A stretch of 64,000 bases of DNA from Emiliania huxleyi CCMP1516. Its lineage: Eukaryota > Haptophyta > Isochrysidales > Noelaerhabdaceae. Both the position numbers and the translations under genes were made by a program. Where the stretch lies: the NCBI RefSeq assembly GCF_000372725.1, contig NW_005196163.1, forward strand, positions 280,631 through 344,630. The letters are read 5' to 3'. The notes below the pieces were generated by a model. It had not been told where the DNA came from and did not search any database. It saw only the letters and a list, made by a program, of their open reading frames with translations. Shown here piece after piece: positions 58,329-64,000 of the stretch (positions are counted from its first letter, which is position 1; every line of letters starts with the position of its first letter).

Positions 58329-61300
58329 CTACCCCTCCCCACGCTTCTCCATCGCTGCCGGCGGCGTCGCGAGCTCCCGCTGCCGCTCCTCCAGGTAGTC
58401 GGCAAGCTCCTCGAACCCCTCGGCGCGCGCCATGCGCGCGGGCGTGTTTCCGTCGCCGTCGGCGCGCAAGTGCTGCTCGCCCAGCCCTCCCCCCTCCGGG
58501 GAGAGGAGCCACTCGCAGACGGCGCGCCGCCCTTTGATCGCCGCCTTGTGCAAGGCAAGGTAAGGTAGACTTCTCCACATACATGAGGTGGTGGGGCAAG
58601 GGCCAGGGCAGCCCTCGCGACTCCACGTCTAGACAGACAGGGGCTGGCACGGCATTCAACGTGCAAGGCCCGGTGCGCGTGGGTGAGCGGTGTATGTGCG
58701 TGCATGTGTGCGTGCGTGCGTGCGTGCGCGCGCGATGTGGGATGTGGTCGCCGCCTTGTGGACGGCGCTGTGCCCATTGCAGTTGCGGAGCGAGACGTCG
58801 CACCCGGCGCTCTGAAGCCAACGGCACATGGCGACGTCCTGGCCATCCGACTGCCGCAAGCGGAATGGCAGAGGGGGGCGTGAGGACCGGGAGTACAGAT
58901 CCATCTCTCCCCATCTCTCGGATCTAGATGCGGAATGCAGGTCCACATCTCCCCATATCTCCCCACATCTCCCCATATCTCGGATCCTAGGTGCAGATCC
59001 TAGGTGCATAGTGCAGGTCCACATCTCCCCCCTCTCAGGTCTGGCAAGGCCACTCGCCGCGCGGCCGCGCGGCTGCTGCCAGGCGGGTAGCCGTGTGCAG
59101 CCGTGCCCCTCATGCGGAGCGGTGCGCCACAAGCAGATGCCTCCTCGGCCAATCTCGGGCGATCTCGGAGGTTGCCTGCGCCGCCCACTGCACCGCGTTG
59201 CAGCCGTAGGAGTTGCGAGCGTTCGGGTCGGCGAGGCCGCCTTCGACAAGCCTGCGTCATGAGTGCACCGAGGTGGGGGTGGGGTGCGAGTACGATGATC
59301 ACCGCGGAGTACGGTCGTGCATGCATGCGGCGGAGGCATGCGGCGGAGGGCGTGTCCTCTCGAGCGCTACTAGGAAGCCGAGGCTGCTAGGGCGACGAGC
59401 CAGCGGCAGAGGTCGAGGTGGCCCTGCCAGACCGCCCAATGGAGCGGTGTCGTGCCGTCGCGCGTCGGCGCGTCGGCGTCGCAGCCCTGTGCGACGAGCC
59501 AGCGGCAGACCTCGAGGATGGGGGGGGGGGGGGTGAAAGGGAGGGGGGAGGGGGAGGGGGGAGGGGGAGGGGGGAGGGGGAGGGGGGCTGGGGTTCAGCA
59601 GGCAGCGGATCACTTCGAGCCGGCCGTTCCGCGCCGCCCAATGCATCGCCGTCCGCCCGTCCTTTTGTTGCCGCGCCTGGGGAGAGGACGCTCCGAGATC
59701 TGGCGAGAGTTCGGGGACATTTACACGGGCCCGTCCGTTTGCTGCCGCGCGCCCGGGGCGACGCGCCCAGCTGCAGGAGCAACTCGCACGCCGCGACATG
59801 GCCGCCGCCCGCCGCCCACATCAGCGCCGTCGAGCCATGGCGGTCGGTCGCCGCCGCCGCCGCCGCCGCCGCCGCGCGCCCGCCCGCCGCCAGCGCACGG
59901 AGCGCCTGCGGTGTGGCGACAACCGCTGCAACCGCAGTGGCGACTTCGGCTGGAGGACGGCCCAGTCCGTGTCCTCTCGGAGTCGGTGATTGGAGGACAG
60001 TCGGCCAGTGTGTGTCCCACGCCTCCTGGCACGGACGACGGGGCACACGCGCACTCGTACACACACACACGGGGGCATTGCACACGAGGCCGACCTCTAC
60101 TGCAGTCCGCCTCCACTTCTACTGCAGTCCGCCTCCACGTCCCCGTCGCGCGCGGCGGCGAGGGGCGCAGGCAGCGAGTTGCGCGCTGCCTCGGCGGCCG
60201 CGGCGCGCGCCTAAGGCACGGCCAGGTCGACTTCCCCCCACACACGAGAGTGGCGGGGCAAGGGCCGGCCAGTCCCTCGCGACCATCTCCACGTCTAACC
60301 AAATGACAAGAGCCCCACGGCACTCAAGATGCAACGGCCCAGTGCGCCTCCCAAAGCCGCGTCAGCGCCGCCTCCTTGGGCGTGCGCGCGTAGCGCACCA
60401 GCGCGCCACGGGCGGCGTGCACCGCCTCCGTCGCCTCCTCGTACGGCGCCCGGTGCCTGCATGCCGAGTCCGCCAACCTCGGCGGGAGGACGGTCTTGTG
60501 CAGTCTCTTCAGAGCACCGGCGTGAATGCACGGGCTGCGAATACAGTGAGTACCGCGGAGTGCGGCGGAGTACGGCCGAGTCCCCGCTCGAGCGCTAGTC
60601 GGAGTTCAATAATGCGTGTTCCGCTGCTAGGGTCTGGTGCTTGATCTGCGCGTGGTCCCGCAGCCCACGCCGCCCTGAGGCGGAGGAGGGAGGCGGCGGT
60701 GGGGGAGGGAGACGGCTTGGCGGAGGGGAAAGGAGGAGGCGGCGGCAGCGGTAGAGAGGGAGGCGGCAGGGAGAGAGGGGAGGCAGGGAAGAGAGAGAGA
60801 GAGAGAGAGAGACAGAGAGGCGGCGGAAGAGAGAGGCGGCGGGGAAGAGAGATAGGGGCGGCAGGGAGTGCCACACCCGCATAGAAGCCTCCACACGCCG
60901 CGCAGTGCAGCATACCCGCCGCGCGCATCCGACGCATATGCAGCTGCGTGCTCAGCTGCAGGCTCCCGTCCTCCTCGAGCACCCTCGCATCGGCCACCAC
61001 CTCGCGGCTGCCCTCGGGCAGCTGCGCAAGCACTGCCCGCGCCAGATCTGCCGCGCTCGTGTAGTCCGTCTCCCGCTTGAGGCCAAACTCGGAAACGGTC
61101 TCGACCCGCACCACGGCGGCGCCGCGCGCACCCGCCACCAGCTTCCGCCAGATCGTGCTCACAGCGCGGCACTGCAAGTCGCCGCCGGCGCTCGCCGCCG
61201 CGCTCCGACGGACTGCATCCTTGGGCAGCTCGAAGACGAAAGCGTGCGCGGGGCATACACGCTGTGCGGCCTGTACGAGCAGCTGCTGCACGCGCTGCAG

Positions 61301-61351
61301 CGCCAGCTTCGAGGCCTCGGCCTCGAGGCGGGCGTCGCCATCGGCTCGCAT
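58329..61351 (-). CDS. C2H2 zinc-finger / ankyrin-repeat protein
   Basis: Nine exons, every phase consistent: 60877-61351, 60596-60674, 60333-60534, 59753-59905, 59614-59676, 59401-59510, 59176-59251, 58755-58838, 58329-58544; 485 residues. The N-terminal 140 residues are unassigned (LALQRVQQLLVQAAQRV, FELPKDAVRR). A C2H2 finger is formed only after splicing: HCAACGGFYAG joins RRGLRDHAQIKHQ. After a helical linker come ankyrin repeats: DRHGSTALMWAAGGGHVAAC, KDGRTAMHWAARNGRLEVCR, DGTTPLHWAVWQGHLDLCRW, NSYGCNAVQWAAQDVAMCRW and NGHSAVHKAAIKGRRAVCEW. The repeats read through cleanly only with GC donors for six of the eight introns. Likely a nuclear or cytosolic adaptor; the target is unknown. Confidence 0.85.
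59519..59592. repeat. G-rich minisatellite in an ankyrin-gene intron
   Basis: A G12-13 run followed by GAGGGGG/AGGGGGG units fills most of the intron 59511-59613. On the plus strand it has strong G-quadruplex potential; on the gene (minus) strand it forms the polypyrimidine tract. Confidence 0.85.
60785..60860. repeat. GA-rich polypurine tract in the first intron of the C2H2-ankyrin gene
   Basis: AGAGAGAGAGAGAGAG followed by GGCGGRRGAGAGA units; on the minus-strand transcript this is a long pyrimidine tract before the acceptor at 60675. Confidence 0.8.
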
Positions 61352-61375
61352 TGCGAAGAGAAAAAAATCACAGGA

Positions 61376-61583
61376 GCGCAGCACTTCGTGTTGGCGAGTC
61401 GAGATATTGAGAGTGTGACTAGGAGGGTGGGACGCTGGGGATTCTCAAAGGTAGGGTGCCCACAGGACCCCCAAAAAGAAAAGAAAACGAAATGGGCCAC
61501 CCCCGATCGCAGCACTTCGTGTTGGAGAGTCGAGATATTGAGAGTGTGACTAGGAGGGAGGGACGCTGGGGATTCTCAAAGGT
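61376..61583 (+). repeat. Two copies of a 75-bp block, 133 bp apart
   Basis: CGCAGCACTTCGTGTTGG, GAGTCGAGATATTGAGAGTG, TGACTAGGAGGG and GGGACGCTGGGGATTCTCAA occur at about 61377 and 61509 with two differences. They lie directly upstream of the C2H2-ankyrin start and so may be part of its promoter. Confidence 0.85.
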
Positions 61584-61844
61584 ATACCCTTGGAATGGCC
61601 GGATCCAGACTTAAAACGAGATCGCGCGCGCTTCACGCACAGCACCGCCTGTTCTCCGCGGCTGAGTGACGACGCGTGCCGTGTACCAGCAGAGTTGGGC
61701 GCGCGCGGCGCGACGGCGCCCGCGAGGGAAGGCGCGGGTGCAGCGGCCGCCGGCGGCCGTACCGCCCGCCAGCCGGCGCAGCAGCGGCCAGCGCAGCGGC
61801 CGCCGGCGCAGCAGCCAGAGCAGCCGGTGCGCGCCTTGCGAGGC

Positions 61845-61890
61845 GAGTACTGCCGCCCGGCAGCCTTGAGGCGGCCGGGCGGCAGTACTC
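61845..61890. repeat. Perfect 17-bp hairpin with 12-base loop
   Basis: GAGTACTGCCGCCCGGC (61845-61861) and its exact reverse complement (61874-61890). Very GC-rich and stable. Function unknown. Confidence 0.9.
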
Positions 61891-63143
61891 GTTCGAACTT
61901 TGCGAGCCGTGCGCGCGCCGAGGCGCCCGCGGCGCGCGCCCGCCCGGCTGCCAGTAGGAGGCGGCGCAATATGGCCTATATTACAGCCCTTAGGAGGAGG
62001 AAGAGGCTGGCTGGCAGTGCTGTATGCCGCCGAGGGGCAGTTTTGGGGTGCTGACCCACGCCCAGGAGGGGGCTGCAGAAGGCGTCCGCAGCCGGGACAA
62101 CCCGCCCCCCCAGCCGAGGCCGGTCGAAGCCCACTTGGTCACAGCCATGAGGAGTCCTCTTGGTGCTCCTGGCGGCCGTTTGAAGGTCGGGCGCGCGCCG
62201 AGGGGGGGGGGGGGTCTTGCTTGCTCCACACCGAGCGCCATCGGTCCGGACCGGCGTGACCACCGAGGGTCGGCTTGCACAAGGTCTGAGCCGCGGGCGC
62301 TCGGCGCCAAGTGCAGTGTCACGCTCGCGCTGGAGCGGGTCACAATGGGAAACCCTCGTTTCCTATGAACTCGGTCCCCCAGCGGCTCTCTCTCGGTTGC
62401 GCGGTTGCGCGGTTGACGCTTTTTTGGCGCTCACGGCGGGCGGCGAGGCTGGCCTTGAGGTCGCAGCGAGCCGTCCAGACGTCTCACGGTGGCGTCGCGC
62501 ATATCACTCGTGGCGTCGGTCGCCTTGGAGGCGGCAGAGACGTCCAGAGGCGGCGCATTTTTATGGGCACGCCCGGCAGCGCTGCGGGTGAGCGCGCCGC
62601 AGGCTGAAGACCTCCCTTGGCGCGGCGCGAGCGGCGCGCACCGCGGCACGAGGGCGCGCGGCGCTGCCGCCGCGATCAGTCGTCACGGCTTGCGCCCGGG
62701 CCGGCCGCGCGGTTGGCGTGGCAGCGACCACAGCACATGGTTCGGAGCTTCGGGCGGGGCCTCTCGGTATCTTCGGTTGCCGCTGCACGGCGCGCGTGTC
62801 CGACCCAGTGAGTCCTACCGGTGAAGTGTGTGATGTCCAGCCGCGCGGTGTTGCAGACTACGTCGCGTGATGTGCTTGTGCGTCGGTAGTCATCGCAACT
62901 CGCACTGTGTCCGCACTGCCGGTGCTGGCTCTGAGCCCTGCCCTAGCGAAAATTTTTCACAATATCGCAACCGCGATACCGCGCGATATTTGGCGATAAA
63001 ATGCGATAAATGGCGATGTTGTGCGATGCTCGCGATCACGCGAGCCCTTCACAGCACGCCTCAGCGACGCGCGTGAAGCGTTACACGTGTCAGTCCTGGG
63101 CGCCGAAAGTGCGAGAGAGGTGCGGGTGGGCGGCGGGAAAGCG
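61891..63143. other. Intergenic stretch without a supported gene
   Basis: No recognisable protein on either strand. Near 62950-63040 there is a cluster of GCGATA/TATCGC strings related to the minisatellite at 63668. Confidence 0.4.
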
Positions 63144-63600
63144 CTTAGGGTACCCCTAGGGTTCTGAGGGCCGGATTGTTTTAAGACCTTTTAAGAAATG
63201 AGGAGGTTTGGGGGCTCAAATTGTCATTTAAGAGATTGCAGGCACGGGGGGTCCCTCTTTTAAGTCCGTTTAAGAAAATCGGCCTCGCCGGCATGCGTCG
63301 CCGGGTTCCACGCCGGTTTCTCCAATACTGCCGTTATTAGGCACGAACCCGCCACTGAAGACACATCTGTAAGTCTGGTGCACTGGCGGGAGCCATACTC
63401 GCATAGGGGACGCGTGCCAGCTGACTGTAGCCAGCTTCCCGGCCTCCGGCGTCTACCGGGGAGCCTCCCGGATTAAGCGTTTAAGACCGTTTAAGGAATC
63501 GGCGGCCCAGCAGCTCTTAAAACCTGCCATGGCAGGTTTTAAGCCGTTTAAGCCGCAGGCGCCCCAGGGCCCACCCTTTTAAGCCTAGGGGTACCCTAAG
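63144..63600. mobile_element. hAT-type MITE, 457 bp
   Basis: CTTAGGGTACCCCTAGG (63144-63160) is perfectly inverted at 63584-63600, flanked by the exact 8-bp duplication GGAAAGCG (63136-63143, 63601-63608); an alternative reading one base in gives a 10-bp duplication. The interior has many TTTAAG strings and a perfect 28-bp palindrome at 63516-63543 centred on CCATGG. No ORF. Confidence 0.88.
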
Positions 63601-63665
63601 GGAAAGCGCGACCGGAAAACAAAGAAATGCTCGGACCGTCACCGTCACCGCCGCCGGGGCGAGGG

Positions 63666-63765
63666 TGCGCGATATTGCGCGATATTGCGCGATATTGCGC
63701 GATATTGCGCGATATTGCGCGATATTGCGCGATATTGCGCGATATTGCGCGATATTAGGCGATAC
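63666..63765 (+). repeat. (GCGCGATATT)n minisatellite, about nine units
   Basis: Ten-base units, perfect for most of the array, decaying into GGCGATA strings to 63785. On translation it would give a short Ile/Ser/Arg repeat that is not a real protein. It starts about 60 bp after the MITE. Confidence 0.93.
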
Positions 63766-64000
63766 TCGGCGATCATTCACGATATAGAAAATTTCCGCTA
63801 GAGCAGGGATGCTCTGGGTCCGTCGCAGCGCACGCACTTCACCTTACTACCTACCTACCTACTACGCACTCTCCCTGTGGGTCGAGTCGTGGTGTATGCG
63901 CGAGTCGTGGTGTGCGAGGATTATTTGACTAACACTCTGATTAATACCCAGCGCGGCGTCTCGCCCTCCCCTCTCGCTCGCGGCACCGAGCGAGTCAAAC

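Overview
The window looks like nuclear DNA of a GC-rich, single-celled alga with a complex (red-lineage) plastid, most likely a haptophyte of the Emiliania/Chrysochromulina type; a stramenopile cannot be excluded. The evidence is as follows. Genes are short, dense and intron-containing on both strands. Several proteins start with a signal peptide followed by a transit-like stretch (for example an ASA-Y or TSAF cleavage context before an Arg/Ala-rich segment). Interstitial TTAGGG arrays are present, and there is much strand-symmetrical open reading frame caused by high GC. Exon structures were rebuilt by eye from reading frame, protein-family fit and phase arithmetic. In those models more introns begin with GC than with GT (about 30 against about 20), which is the strongest genome-level signal here.

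Layout. 1-5 kb: the end of an unknown gene, then a large receptor-like gene joining a periplasmic-binding-type ectodomain, one membrane span and a cytoplasmic TIR domain. 5.9-10.3 kb: a CobW/COG0523 metal chaperone with His-rich loops (minus), a plastid-type SMR membrane protein with a kelch/Cys-rich gene scrap just upstream, and MYG1. 10.86-14.97 kb: a TA-flanked MITE split by a complete hAT transposon (3,641 bp, 8-bp target duplication) that carries a chromodomain-hAT transposase and a small divergent ORF. 15-21 kb: signal peptidase subunit SPC3, a hydrolase-like protein, and an eight-exon ABCF ATPase (minus). 21-23 kb: repeats, a second TA-MITE of the same family and a 195-bp (TG)n tract. 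23.4-30 kb: a Lys/Pro-rich plastid protein, an IQ-RING protein, an MFS-type transporter (minus) and an Orai-like channel (minus). 29.6-35.6 kb: three MITE-like elements around RRP9 (plus) and a secretory glycosyltransferase-like gene (minus). 35.8-46.2 kb: an eleven-exon eEF1B-gamma-like gene, a securin/Patronus-like protein (minus), a dead kinase fragment, a (CA)n tract and another MITE, DDX55/SPB4 helicase, and a small secreted Cys-rich protein (minus). 46.4-52 kb: a chromodomain ORF (minus), the organellar t6A enzyme Qri7/TsaD, a gene-poor stretch and a PsbP-like thylakoid-lumen protein (minus). 53.2-54.4 kb: interstitial telomere repeats followed by a five-copy satellite of about 182 bp. 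54.8-61.4 kb: a ClpF-like protein (minus) and a nine-exon C2H2-ankyrin protein (minus). The last 2.5 kb holds another MITE and a 10-bp minisatellite.

Functional themes are ordinary housekeeping (ribosome biogenesis: RRP9 and SPB4; translation: eEF1B-gamma, t6A, ABCF; secretion: SPC3), plastid maintenance (SMR, ClpF-like, PsbP-like, KPVAKK protein) and signalling (receptor-TIR, Orai-like, IQ-RING). No bacterial-type operons, CRISPR arrays, rRNA or convincing tRNA genes were seen, and no virus-like element was recognised. The most unusual items are the chromodomain-hAT element, the receptor-TIR fusion, the GC-AG introns with direct repeats at their ends, and a shared motif of about 40 bp that sits just upstream of several unrelated genes.
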